In this document: positions 28,684-36,703 of the stretch, one piece after another
Layout of the letters: each line of letters begins with the position of its first letter
How positions within the stretch are numbered: the first letter of the stretch is position 1
DNA from: an uncultured Senegalimassilia sp.
GTDB lineage: Bacteria > Actinomycetota > Coriobacteriia > Coriobacteriales > Eggerthellaceae
Assembly (NCBI RefSeq): GCF_934630535.1
Contig: NZ_CAKTVU010000003.1
Coordinates: 124,001-188,000, forward strand
DNA length: 64,000 bases
Direction: 5' to 3'
Notes under the pieces: generated by a model
Databases searched by the model: none
What the model saw: only the letters and a program-made list of their open reading frames with translations
What the model was told of the DNA's origin: nothing
Program-made: the position numbers and the translations under genes

Positions 28684-29958
28684 ATGACTGATTTTTCAAC
28701 AACCGAGCTTCTCGCTCCTGCGGGCGGCCGCAGCCAGCTCGAGGCGGCCGTGCGTTTTGGAGCCGATGCGGTGTACCTGGCGGCCGATAGGTTTGGCATG
28801 CGCCAGCGCGCCGAGAACTTCACGCTTGATGACATCCCGTCCGCCGTCGCGTTCGCGCATGCGGCGGGCGCGAAGGTGTACGTGACGGTGAACACGCTTA
28901 TGAACCAGGCGGATATCGCCGCCCTGCCGCCGTATCTGGAGGCCCTTGACGCCTCGGGCGCCGACGCGCTCATCGTCAGCGACCTCGGTGCATTTTCCCT
29001 GGCGAAACGTTATGCGCCGCATATGGAGCTGCATGTGAGCACGCAGGCTTCCGTGATGAACGCCGAAGCTGCGCGCACCTGGCATGACCTGGGCGCATCG
29101 CGCGTGGTGGTCGCGCGCGAGATGAGCGTGGAGGATATCGCCGAGTTGCGCGCGCAGGCGCCGCGCGATCTTGAGATCGAGGCGTTCGTGCATGGCGCCA
29201 TGTGCATGGCCTTCTCGGGGCGTTGCATGTTGTCGGCGGCCATGACGGGGCGCTCGGGCAACAAAGGCTATTGCGCGCAGCCGTGCCGATGGAGCTATGC
29301 GCTCGTCGAGGAAAAGCGCCCCGGCGCGTATTACCCCATCGAGGAGGATGTGCGCGGCACTTATGTCATGAACGCGCACGACCTGTGCATGATCGAGCAT
29401 CTCGATGAGCTGGCGCAAGCTGGCGTCAGCTCGTTTAAGATCGAGGGCCGTAACAAGCGCGCGTTTTACGTTGCCACGGTGGTGCATGCTTATCGGGCGG
29501 TCATGGATGGCGCAGATCCGTCTGCGGTCATGTCCGACTTGCACGCCATTTCGCATCGCCCCTATGGCACCGGCTTCTATTTCGGTCAGCCAAGCCAACG
29601 CCAGGAGCGCGATGGCTACGACAAGGATTACCTGCATGCGGCCACAGTGACCAGTTGCAGCCCCGAAGGGGAGGGCAGGTGGCGAATCGAGGCCACGTGC
29701 CACAACCGTTTCCGCGAAGGCGATGAGATTGAGGCGCTTTCGCCGCGAAAAGCCATTGCGGCGGTGAACGTAAAGGGCCTCACCTGGCTGGCGCAGCCAA
29801 GCGAAGACCGTCCCAATCCGTCCCCTGAGCCGGTGCCGGTAGCCAATCGCACTATGGAAACCTATGCGTTCACCAGCGATATCTCCTTGCAGCCGGGCGA
29901 TTTGCTGCGCATCCGCGTGGATTCCGCCCCTCAAGGCGCGCAGGAAGTGAGGGCATGA
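28684..29958 (+). CDS. Peptidase U32 family protein
   Basis: 424 aa. The U32 signature EAFVHGAMCMAFSGRCMLSAAMTGRSGNKGYCAQPCRWSY is recognisable in parts at about residues 170-210, with four conserved Cys (C in AMCMA, GRCML, YCAQPC) thought to bind an Fe-S cluster. The N-terminal TIM-barrel begins ELLAPAGGRSQLEAAVRFGADAVYLA. Known members include TrhP (prephenate-dependent tRNA uridine hydroxylation) and collagenase-type proteins. By general layout this is closer to the tRNA-modification type, but the assignment is inference. The start at 28684 follows ATTGCTACC with only a weak ribosome binding site. The stop overlaps the next start by four bases. Confidence 0.85.
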   Translation: MTDFSTTELLAPAGGRSQLEAAVRFGADAVYLAADRFGMRQRAENFTLDDIPSAVAFAHAAGAKVYVTVNTLMNQADIAALPPYLEALDASGADALIVSDLGAFSLAKRYAPHMELHVSTQASVMNAEAARTWHDLGASRVVVAREMSVEDIAELRAQAPRDLEIEAFVHGAMCMAFSGRCMLSAAMTGRSGNKGYCAQPCRWSYALVEEKRPGAYYPIEEDVRGTYVMNAHDLCMIEHLDELAQAGVSSFKIEGRNKRAFYVATVVHAYRAVMDGADPSAVMSDLHAISHRPYGTGFYFGQPSQRQERDGYDKDYLHAATVTSCSPEGEGRWRIEATCHNRFREGDEIEALSPRKAIAAVNVKGLTWLAQPSEDRPNPSPEPVPVANRTMETYAFTSDISLQPGDLLRIRVDSAPQGAQEVRA

Positions 29959-31178
29959 GCTGCTCCGAGACGGCATCCGCGGCGGAGACGCCTAGCCGCG
30001 CGCGCGGCAATCTCATGATCTTGGTGCTGGCGCTTAGCTGCTTCGTGTTCGGGTGCGCCTACCAATACATCTTGGGCGTACCTGATCAAGTCGCGCAAAT
30101 CGCCGGCATCGACCTCTCCCAGGTTAGCCTCATGATGGGCGTCTACGGCGTGTGCAACGCCATCGGCACGCCGCTTCTGGTCATGGCGCTCACCTCGCGC
30201 GGCCCGAAAACGTTGCTGCTGGTCAGCCTCGCGCTTATGGCGGTGGGTATGGCCATTTGCGCCGCCACCCCCATCTATCCCGTCATTTTGACGGGTCGTG
30301 CCGTCATGGGCGTGGGCAACGGCACCTTCGCGGCAACCGCCTATATCGCGGCAAGCCGCATCGCGGGTCCTTCGCGCGCCGCATCGGCCATGTCGAACGT
30401 GGCGCTGGGCTTCAGCGCTTCGTTCGTCTTCGCGCTTCCCGCTGCGCACATGCTGCGCAGCGTCATCACCTGGCAGCAGGCGTATCGGGTGCTCGTCGTC
30501 GCAGCGTGCATCGCGTTCGCGGTCATCGCGCTCATCGTTCGCGTACCCGAGGCGCCGAGCAGCTCGTCGACAGGGCAGGGTCGTCGCAGCGCCGATGCGC
30601 TGCGCGTGTTCCGCAACCCCTGCGTGGTGCTGCCGCTGATCTGCACCGTGCTCATGTTCGTGGGATACGCCTCCATGAACACCTACATCACGCCGTTCAT
30701 GGAAAGCGTGCTTCCCCAGCCGGAGTGGGTGAGCGGCTCCCTGTTCGCGTTCGGGCTGATGAGCATGATCGGCTCGAAGGCAAGCGGCTGGGCCGCCGAT
30801 CGCTTCGGTTCGGCTTCGGCGGTTATCGGTTGCGTGGCGCTTCAGGCGGCAACGCTGGTGAGCCTGGGGCTTGTCACGGGGTCATGGCCTGCGGCGCTGG
30901 CGGCGGCATGCCTGTGGACGGGTATATCCTGGGGATTCTTACCGGCGCAGAATTCGTTCATCATGCTCAACGCTGGGGACGAGGCGGCGTTCGCCGTCAG
31001 CTTGTCGAACTCCTCGTTGCAGCTCGGCAGCGCGCTCGGGTCGTTCGCAGCGGGTGTGTTCATCACCTGTATGCCGCTTTTGGCGATGCCGTTCGTCTCC
31101 GCTGCCTTCACCGCCTGCGCGGTCGCCGCGGAAATCGCGGCGTTGCGTTTGTCCCGCAGGCCGAAGCGCGTGCGATAA
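29955..31178 (+). CDS. Major facilitator superfamily transporter
   Basis: 407 aa with about 12 hydrophobic segments and a cytoplasmic loop near the middle (about 195-215, SSSSTGQGRRSADALRVF). It has the MFS loop-2/3 type motif region (MALTSRGPKTLLL) and GRAVMGVGNGTFAATAYIA. The fold resembles the AraJ/DHA1 class of drug or sugar exporters; the substrate is not predictable. ATGA overlap with the U32 gene suggests coupled translation, an uncommon pairing. It ends about 95 bases before the TPP riboswitch and so is not under its control. Confidence 0.82.
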   Translation: MSCSETASAAETPSRARGNLMILVLALSCFVFGCAYQYILGVPDQVAQIAGIDLSQVSLMMGVYGVCNAIGTPLLVMALTSRGPKTLLLVSLALMAVGMAICAATPIYPVILTGRAVMGVGNGTFAATAYIAASRIAGPSRAASAMSNVALGFSASFVFALPAAHMLRSVITWQQAYRVLVVAACIAFAVIALIVRVPEAPSSSSTGQGRRSADALRVFRNPCVVLPLICTVLMFVGYASMNTYITPFMESVLPQPEWVSGSLFAFGLMSMIGSKASGWAADRFGSASAVIGCVALQAATLVSLGLVTGSWPAALAAACLWTGISWGFLPAQNSFIMLNAGDEAAFAVSLSNSSLQLGSALGSFAAGVFITCMPLLAMPFVSAAFTACAVAAEIAALRLSRRPKRVR

Positions 31179-31271
31179 GGTCAACCGTTCGGCTATTGCG
31201 ATTTCCTTTGCCCATTCGGCGGTTTGCTATGCAAGGGGTAGACGCTGCGGTGTAATATATGCTCAACAGAT

Positions 31272-31367
31272 TCGATGCAGGGGTGCCCGGCGGCAACGTC
31301 GGCGCTGAGAGGGCGTAAGCCTAACCCTTTGAACCTGTCCAGGTAACGCTGGCGTAGGGAGCATCTC
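31272..31367 (+). promoter_or_regulatory. TPP riboswitch (THI element)
   Basis: The hallmark blocks are present in order: GGGGTGCC (31280-31287), CTGAGA (31305-31310), ACCCTTTGAACCTG (31324-31337), and a 3' block GCTGGCGTAGGGA. P1 pairs GATGC (31274-31278) with GCATC (31361-31365). TAATAT (31253-31258) before it is a plausible -10 box. It senses thiamine pyrophosphate and controls the thiM operon. Confidence 0.96.
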
Positions 31368-31377
31368 TCGTGCACGG

Positions 31378-31415
31378 ACGAGGGCGCTATCTTCTACGGT
31401 AGCGTCCTCGTTTTT
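31378..31415 (+). terminator. Riboswitch-linked terminator before thiM
   Basis: ACGAGGGCGCTAT pairs with GTAGCGTCCTCGT (one G-T and one weak pair), followed by TTTTT. It stands between the aptamer and the thiM ribosome binding site, so control is likely by premature termination when TPP is bound. Confidence 0.85.
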
Positions 31416-31433
31416 CGTTGCAAAGGAGAGAAT

Positions 31434-32273
31434 ATGATCGAACAAAGCAAGCTCGAAGCTTCCATCGCGAAGGCGGCCGCGGACGTGCGCGCCAACAATC
31501 CCCTGGCCGGGTCCATCACCAACACCGTCACCATCGATTTCGTGGCCAATGCCCAGCTTGCCGTTGGCGGCTCTGCGGCCATGGTCTATCTGCCTGATGA
31601 AGGCGAGACCCTGGTTGCCGCAGGCGGCGCCGTGTACCTGAACATGGGCACGCTGTTCCCCGTGTACGAGGAAACCATCCCGCGCACGGCTGCCGCGGCT
31701 CAGGCCGCCGGCAAGCCGTGGGTGCTCGATCCAGTGGGCATCGGCATCGGCAGCCTGCGCACCAAGCTGCTGTCTGGCCTGAAGCAGCACAAGCCCGCCA
31801 TCATCCGCGGCAACGCTTCCGAGATCATCGCGCTGGCCGGCCTGTGGGGCCTTGAGGGCACTGCCGACGATCTTTCCCGCGCCCGCGGCGTCGACACCGC
31901 CGACACGGTGGAAGCTGCGCGCGCGGCGGCTATCGCGCTGGCTCGCTATACGGAAGGCGCCGTCGTCATCTCCGGCGAGTCCGACCTGGTCACCGACGGG
32001 CATTCGGTCGTCATCAGCCATGGCGGCAGCGCGCTCATGGGCAAGGTCACCGGCTTCGGCTGCTCGCAGGGCGGCGTGCTCGCGGTGTACGCCACGCAAA
32101 CCGATCCGTTCACGGCCGCTGTCGCCGCGGTGAACCACTACAACCTGGCGGGCGTTGCAGCTGCCGCAGCGGCGGATGCTCCGGCAAGCTTCAAGGTCGC
32201 CTTCATCGACGAGCTGTTCCGCGCAACCCCCGAGGCCGTCGCCGGCAATCCCATCGAGATCCAGGAGGCATAG
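31434..32273 (+). CDS. thiM: Hydroxyethylthiazole kinase
   Basis: 279 aa. Phosphorylates the thiazole moiety (HET) for thiamine salvage. Family motifs: NNPLAGSITNTVTIDFVANAQLAVGGSAAM near the N-terminus, KPWVLDPVGIGIGSLRT in the middle, RGNASEIIALAG, and the anion-hole and catalytic Cys region HGGSALMGKVTGFGCSQGG near residues 198-216. First gene behind the TPP riboswitch; AAAGGAGAG ribosome binding site. thiE follows two genes later, forming a salvage operon. No thiD was found, so HMP-P phosphorylation must be encoded elsewhere. Confidence 0.96.
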   Translation: MIEQSKLEASIAKAAADVRANNPLAGSITNTVTIDFVANAQLAVGGSAAMVYLPDEGETLVAAGGAVYLNMGTLFPVYEETIPRTAAAAQAAGKPWVLDPVGIGIGSLRTKLLSGLKQHKPAIIRGNASEIIALAGLWGLEGTADDLSRARGVDTADTVEAARAAAIALARYTEGAVVISGESDLVTDGHSVVISHGGSALMGKVTGFGCSQGGVLAVYATQTDPFTAAVAAVNHYNLAGVAAAAAADAPASFKVAFIDELFRATPEAVAGNPIEIQEA

Positions 32274-32277
32274 CATC

Positions 32278-32607
32278 GTGAATGCGCTGGTTGCCGTGGC
32301 CATCGCCCCGTTCGGCGTGGGCGATGAGCTTGCACCTGAGGTGGCCGAGGTGGTTCGCGTTATCCGCGAATCGGGCCTGCCCAATAAAACCTATTCGATG
32401 TTCACCGAGATCGAAGGCGAGTGGGACGAGGTCATGCGCGTGGTCCGCGATGCCACGTTCGTTTTGGCCCAGAAGGGCATCCGCACCGAGGTCGTCTTGA
32501 AAGCGGATGTTCGCCCCGGGTTCGAGAACATGATGGAGCAGAAGGTCCGAAGCGTCGACGCCATCCTTGAGAACAGCGTCGATGGGGATGCCGGTAAGGG
32601 GGAATAA
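32278..32607 (+). CDS. Thiamine-binding protein, MTH1187/DUF77 family
   Basis: 109 aa small soluble protein. The sequence matches the family layout: a first strand with LVAVAIAPFGVGDELAPEVAEVVRVI, then SGLPNKTYSMFTEIEGEWDEVMRVVRDA and a late VVLKADVRPG strand. Structural members bind thiamine or related ligands, and the position between thiM and thiE under a TPP riboswitch agrees with that. The start is GTG at 32278 with AGGAGG 9 bases upstream, 4 bases after the thiM stop. Transport components that might use it are absent here. Confidence 0.8.
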   Translation: MNALVAVAIAPFGVGDELAPEVAEVVRVIRESGLPNKTYSMFTEIEGEWDEVMRVVRDATFVLAQKGIRTEVVLKADVRPGFENMMEQKVRSVDAILENSVDGDAGKGE

Positions 32608-32608
32608 C

Positions 32609-33316
32609 ATGAGCATGCGAGACAACCTGGATATTTCCGCATATCTGGTGCTGGGGCCGGAAAATACCTTGGGCCGACCCGTTGCCGACGTGGTCGCCCA
32701 GGCCATCGCTGCAGGGTTCACCTGCGTGCAGGTGCGCTCGAAGGAGTGCTCGGCTCGCGAGCTTATCTCCTGCACGGCCCAGGTATCCGAGGTCATACGG
32801 CAGGCCGGCGCGCAAGATCGCGTGGCGCTGCTCATCGACGACCGTCTGGATGCGGTGTATGCCGTCCGTCAGCAGGGAGTCAAGGTCGATGGCGTGCATG
32901 TGGGCCAGACCGACATCCCCGTCGAGGCGTGCCGCGCCCTGCTCGGTCCCGATGCGGTGGTGGGCCTTTCCGCTCGCGCCGACGAGATGCTCGAGTATGT
33001 GAAAACCGCTGATATGTCGCTGGTCGACTATCTGGGCGTCGGGCCGCTGCATGAGACTCCCACGAAAACCGATTGCGGTCTGGCGGCCGATGGCACCATC
33101 ATCACGAAAAGCCTCGAAGACCTGGCGGCGCTTCACCAGGCAAGCCCCGTTCCCATTGTGGTGGGCGGGGGAGTGAAGGTGTCCGACATCCCCGCCGTCG
33201 CCCAAACCGGCGTCGACGGCTTCTTCGTGGTGTCTGCGGTGTGCGCCGCGCCTGACCCGCATGCAGCCGCTCAAGAGCTTGTGCAAGCATGGAACGCTGC
33301 GAAGGAAGCTAGCTAA
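32609..33316 (+). CDS. thiE: Thiamine-phosphate synthase
   Basis: 235 aa TIM-barrel enzyme joining HMP-PP and HET-P. Motifs: CVQVRSKECSARELI (substrate loop; family usually QLREK), LLIDDRLDAVYAV, GVHVGQTDIP, VVGLSA, DYLGVGPLHETPTKTD and PIVVGGGVKVSDI. The ATG at 32609 follows AAGGGGG; 32615 is a possible alternative. The gene begins directly after the thiamine-binding protein gene and is the last gene of the riboswitch operon. A bidirectional terminator follows. Confidence 0.96.
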   Translation: MSMRDNLDISAYLVLGPENTLGRPVADVVAQAIAAGFTCVQVRSKECSARELISCTAQVSEVIRQAGAQDRVALLIDDRLDAVYAVRQQGVKVDGVHVGQTDIPVEACRALLGPDAVVGLSARADEMLEYVKTADMSLVDYLGVGPLHETPTKTDCGLAADGTIITKSLEDLAALHQASPVPIVVGGGVKVSDIPAVAQTGVDGFFVVSAVCAAPDPHAAAQELVQAWNAAKEAS

Positions 33317-33329
33317 CGCAATTACGAAA

Positions 33330-33355
33330 AGGGCCCGCTCGATCGAGCGGGCCCT
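33330..33355 (-). terminator. Bidirectional terminator between thiE and the aminotransferase gene
   Basis: A perfect palindrome, AGGGCCCGCTCGA joined to its own complement, 13 bp per arm. On the minus strand it is followed by TTTCG; on the plus strand by ACCTATTTATATAT. It serves the two convergent genes. Confidence 0.85.
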
Positions 33356-33393
33356 ACCTATTTATATATGAGTCTCAGTGCGGCGTGTCCGGC

Positions 33394-34683
33394 CTAGTCT
33401 TGCAGCAGCTTCTCCGCGTACGCTAGCTTCACGCAGCAAACGAACACGTCAAGCGCCGCATCCAATTCCTCAACGGGCGGCAGGCTGGGGGCGATGCGGA
33501 TGTTGCTATCGGCCGGGTCTTGCTTGTACGGCCAGGTGGCGCCTGCGCCCGTCATGGTGACGCCGGCGTTCTTGGCAAGTTCCACGATCCTCTTCGCGCA
33601 TCCGGCAGGGGCGTCGAACGAGACGAAGTACCCGCCGCGCGGCTTGCTCCAGCTGCAACCGCCGATTTCACCCAAGCCCTCGGACAGCTTGCGGTCCACC
33701 AGCTCGAACTTGGGGCGCAGGATGGCGGCATGCTTCGCCATGTGCTCAGCTAAGCCCTTCCCGTCGTGCAGGAACCTCACGTGACGCAGCTGATTGAGTT
33801 TGTCGTGGCCGATGATCTGCGGGCTCATATGCGCCTTCATGTCCGCGATGTTGGCTCTGCTTGCCGCCATCGCCGAAATGCCCGCGCCGGGGAAGGTGAC
33901 CTTGCTGGTGGAGGCGAACTTGAAGCAGCGGTCGGGGTTTCCGGCATCATCGCAGGCGCGACGGATGTCGAGCAGCTGATCTTGCAGAGCTGCATCGTCG
34001 TTCAGATGATGGATCCCGTACGCGTTATCCCAGAAGATACGGAAATCATCGGCTGCGCAAGGCATGGCGGCCAAGCGGCGTACAACCTCGTCGGAATAGG
34101 TGGCGCCGCTGGGATTCGAGTACTTCGGCACGCACCAGATGCCCTTGATAGAGGCGTCTTCGGCCACCAGGCGCTCCACCTCGTCCATGTCCGGACCGTC
34201 TTCGTTCATGGCGACGGGGATCATCTTGATGCCGAACGCCTCGGTCACTCCGAAGTGCCTATCGTAACCCGGGCAAGGACACAGCCATTTCACCTCGTCA
34301 AGCTTGCACCAAGGCGTATGGCCCAACGTGCCGAACATCCAGCAGCGCGCCATGGTGTCGTACATGATGTTCAAGCTGGAGTTGCCGAACACCATCACAT
34401 GCTCAGCGTCGTCGTCGAGCATGACGGCCATAAGGCGCTTCGCCTCGGGAATGCCGTCGAGCACGCCGTAGTTTCGGCAGTCCGTGCCGTCCTCGGCCGT
34501 GCAGTCGTCGAAATCGGCGATGCAGGCGAGCATGGGCATGCTCAGGTCAAGCTGTGCGCGGGAGGGTTTGCCGCGCGCCATGTTCAGAGCTAGCCCCTTT
34601 GCCTTGAAAGACTCGTATTCGCGGGTGAGCTCATCGTGCGTTGATTCCAACGCTTCTCGGGCAAGCTCTGCGTAAACTGGCAT
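33394..34683 (-). CDS. Aspartate/aromatic-type aminotransferase, class I (subgroup Ic)
   Basis: 429 aa PLP enzyme. The recognisable features are the N-terminal GLALNMARGKPSRAQLDLS, the substrate-side YGVLDGIPEAKRLMA, WDNAYGIHHL (PLP-contacting Asp and Tyr) and the lysine motif FASTSKVTFPGAG whose Lys holds PLP. This matches the aspartate aminotransferase subgroup found in actinobacteria such as Corynebacterium rather than the AspC type. It likely makes aspartate from oxaloacetate. The start at 34683 is taken because AAAGGATG lies 11 bases before it; the upstream Met extension is shared with the promoter region. The other side is divergent putP. Confidence 0.87.
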   Translation of the reverse strand: MPVYAELAREALESTHDELTREYESFKAKGLALNMARGKPSRAQLDLSMPMLACIADFDDCTAEDGTDCRNYGVLDGIPEAKRLMAVMLDDDAEHVMVFGNSSLNIMYDTMARCWMFGTLGHTPWCKLDEVKWLCPCPGYDRHFGVTEAFGIKMIPVAMNEDGPDMDEVERLVAEDASIKGIWCVPKYSNPSGATYSDEVVRRLAAMPCAADDFRIFWDNAYGIHHLNDDAALQDQLLDIRRACDDAGNPDRCFKFASTSKVTFPGAGISAMAASRANIADMKAHMSPQIIGHDKLNQLRHVRFLHDGKGLAEHMAKHAAILRPKFELVDRKLSEGLGEIGGCSWSKPRGGYFVSFDAPAGCAKRIVELAKNAGVTMTGAGATWPYKQDPADSNIRIAPSLPPVEELDAALDVFVCCVKLAYAEKLLQD

Positions 34684-34730
34684 CGTGGTGCATCCTTTCG
34701 CCGTTTGCGGGGTAGGAACAATCGAAAACA

Positions 34731-34745
34731 CCTACCTGAGGTAGG
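34731..34745. promoter_or_regulatory. Palindrome overlapping the putP promoter, possible operator
   Basis: CCTACC-TGA-GGTAGG. It ends 10 bases before TATAAT (34756-34761) and so covers the expected -35 area of the putP promoter. It lies between the divergent aminotransferase and putP genes and could control both. Confidence 0.5.
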
Positions 34746-34755
34746 CAAAGTCAAG

Positions 34756-34761
34756 TATAAT
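34756..34761 (+). promoter_or_regulatory. -10 box of putP
   Basis: Consensus TATAAT, 135 bases before the putP start. The long leader between holds nothing recognised. Confidence 0.55.
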
Positions 34762-34896
34762 CCCAGCGTCAATGCAAACAATCGACTGGTCGTTAAATGC
34801 GTCCGTTTCCCGTATTTCGGCGATGCCGGCTGGAGGGCCGTGCGGTTTGTCGGGGGGAGCGGGCCTTGAAAACGGCATAAGGGGCGGGCACAGATT

Positions 34897-36486
34897 ATGG
34901 GATCGAATGATTTGCTGGTCGTTTTGGCCATGGTTATCTACTTCGTCGTGGTGCTGGCGGTAGGCTTCTCCTACGCCAAGCGCTCGAATTCCTCTACCGA
35001 CGAGTACTTTATCGGCGGCCGAAAGGTGGGCCCGTGGTTCACGGCGCTGTCCGCCGAGGCATCCGACATGTCGGGCTATCTGCTCATGGGCATCCCCGGC
35101 CTTGCTTACTTCTTCGGTGCATCCGAGGCCATGTGGACTTGCATCGGCCTTGCGATCGGCACGTATTTGAACTGGCTGTTCGTGGCTAAGCGTTTGCGTC
35201 AGTACTCCGAGCGCGTGCACGCCATCACCATCCCGGCCTTCTTCTCCAATCGCTTCCATGATAAGAAGAACATCTTGTCAACGGTGGCCGCGGTGATCAT
35301 CTTGCTGTTCTTCTGCGTGTACACGGGTAGCTGCTTTGTCACCTGCGGCAAGCTGTTCCACACGCTGTTCGGCATCGATTACGCTGCCATGATGATCTTC
35401 GGCGCCGTGGTGGTGTTCGCCTACACGCTGGTGGGCGGCTATCTTTCGGTTGTGGCAACCGACTTCATCCAGGGTTGCCTGATGTTCTTCGCCCTGGCCG
35501 TCGTGCTCATCGGCTCCATCGCCTCCGTCGGCGGCGTCGATACCACGGTGGCTTTCCTGCAGAATATTCCCGGTTTCTTGAACGGCGGTCAGCTCACCAC
35601 GCCCATCATGGATGCGAATACGGGTTTGCAGGCGGTCCAGGGCGATCAGCCGTTGTTCGGCGAGCCTACCGAGTATGGTCTTCTCACCATCATCTCCACC
35701 TTGGCTTGGGGTCTTGGCTACTTCGGCATGCCGCAGGTGCTCGTGCGCTTCCTGGGCATCCGCTCCGCTGAGGAGGTTCGCCAGTCGCGCATCATCGCCG
35801 TGGTGTGGGTCGTTATCTCCATGGTGTGCGCCCTGTGCATCGGCTTCATCGGCCGAGCCATGCTGCCCACGTATTTCGGCACCAATGCGGCCGCTGAGAA
35901 CATCTTCATCGTCATCGCTCAGATGATCCTGCCCGCCTTCATGTGCGGCGTGGTGGTATCCGGCATCCTGGCGGCTTCCATGTCCTCGGCTTCGTCGTAT
36001 CTGCTCATCACCGGTTCGTCTGTGGCGGAGAACATCTTCCGCGGCGTCATCAAGCGCGATGCTACCGATCGCCAGGTCATGATCGTTTCCCGTATCACGC
36101 TGGCGGTGGTCATGATCATCGGCATCGTCATCGCCTTGGACGAGAATTCCGTCATTTTCCGCGTCGTCTCTTACGCGTGGGCCGGCCTCGGCGCATCCTT
36201 CGGTCCACTCGTGCTGTGCAGCCTGTATTGGCGTCGCACGAACCTGCCCGGTGCGCTTGCGGGCATGCTTGGCGGTGCTATCACGGTGGTGGTTTGGCAT
36301 AACTTCATCAAACCGCTTGGCGGCGTGTTCGGCATCTACGAGCTTCTGCCGGCCTTCATCATCTCGCTCGTGTGTATCTTCGTGGTCTCTAAGCTCACGG
36401 CAGAGCCCTCGCAGGAGATCTACGACGAGTTCGATCACTACACCGAGGCGCGCATGGACGAGGATGTGAATCCCACGGCTGCATAG
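34897..36486 (+). CDS. putP: Sodium/proline symporter
   Basis: 529 aa, SSS family, about 13 membrane segments. Diagnostic stretches: DEYFIGGRKVGPWFTALSAEASDMSGYLLMG (sodium and substrate site in helix 2 region), YLNWLFVAKRLRQYSE, AYTLVGGYLSVVATDFIQG, GYFGMPQVLVRFLGI and ILAASMSSASSYLLITGSSVAEN (second sodium site serines). Imports proline with sodium. The start follows GGGCGGGCACAGATT, a weak ribosome binding site, so the exact start is moderately certain. A strong terminator follows. No putA is adjacent. Confidence 0.95.
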   Translation: MGSNDLLVVLAMVIYFVVVLAVGFSYAKRSNSSTDEYFIGGRKVGPWFTALSAEASDMSGYLLMGIPGLAYFFGASEAMWTCIGLAIGTYLNWLFVAKRLRQYSERVHAITIPAFFSNRFHDKKNILSTVAAVIILLFFCVYTGSCFVTCGKLFHTLFGIDYAAMMIFGAVVVFAYTLVGGYLSVVATDFIQGCLMFFALAVVLIGSIASVGGVDTTVAFLQNIPGFLNGGQLTTPIMDANTGLQAVQGDQPLFGEPTEYGLLTIISTLAWGLGYFGMPQVLVRFLGIRSAEEVRQSRIIAVVWVVISMVCALCIGFIGRAMLPTYFGTNAAAENIFIVIAQMILPAFMCGVVVSGILAASMSSASSYLLITGSSVAENIFRGVIKRDATDRQVMIVSRITLAVVMIIGIVIALDENSVIFRVVSYAWAGLGASFGPLVLCSLYWRRTNLPGALAGMLGGAITVVVWHNFIKPLGGVFGIYELLPAFIISLVCIFVVSKLTAEPSQEIYDEFDHYTEARMDEDVNPTAA

Positions 36487-36513
36487 TCGAATGCGATGCA
36501 TATATAGGTAACG

Positions 36514-36556
36514 AAACGGGGAAGGGGCCTTGAGCGTCCTTCCCCGTTTCCTGTTT
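36514..36556 (+). terminator. Terminator of putP
   Basis: AAACGGGGAAGG pairs perfectly with CCTTCCCCGTTT around 12 bases, followed by CCTGTTTT. Confidence 0.88.
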
Positions 36557-36703
36557 TCGGAGATTTGCGCTAAAGCATACTCGTGAGCTGGTTTTATGAA
36601 CGCAAGCACACAAGCGTTTTTCCCGCAACCGCTCTCCGTGCTATCATATGCGATGCTATTGCCCGTAATCACAGTACCTAAGCTCAATCTAGGAGGTTCT
36701 TGG

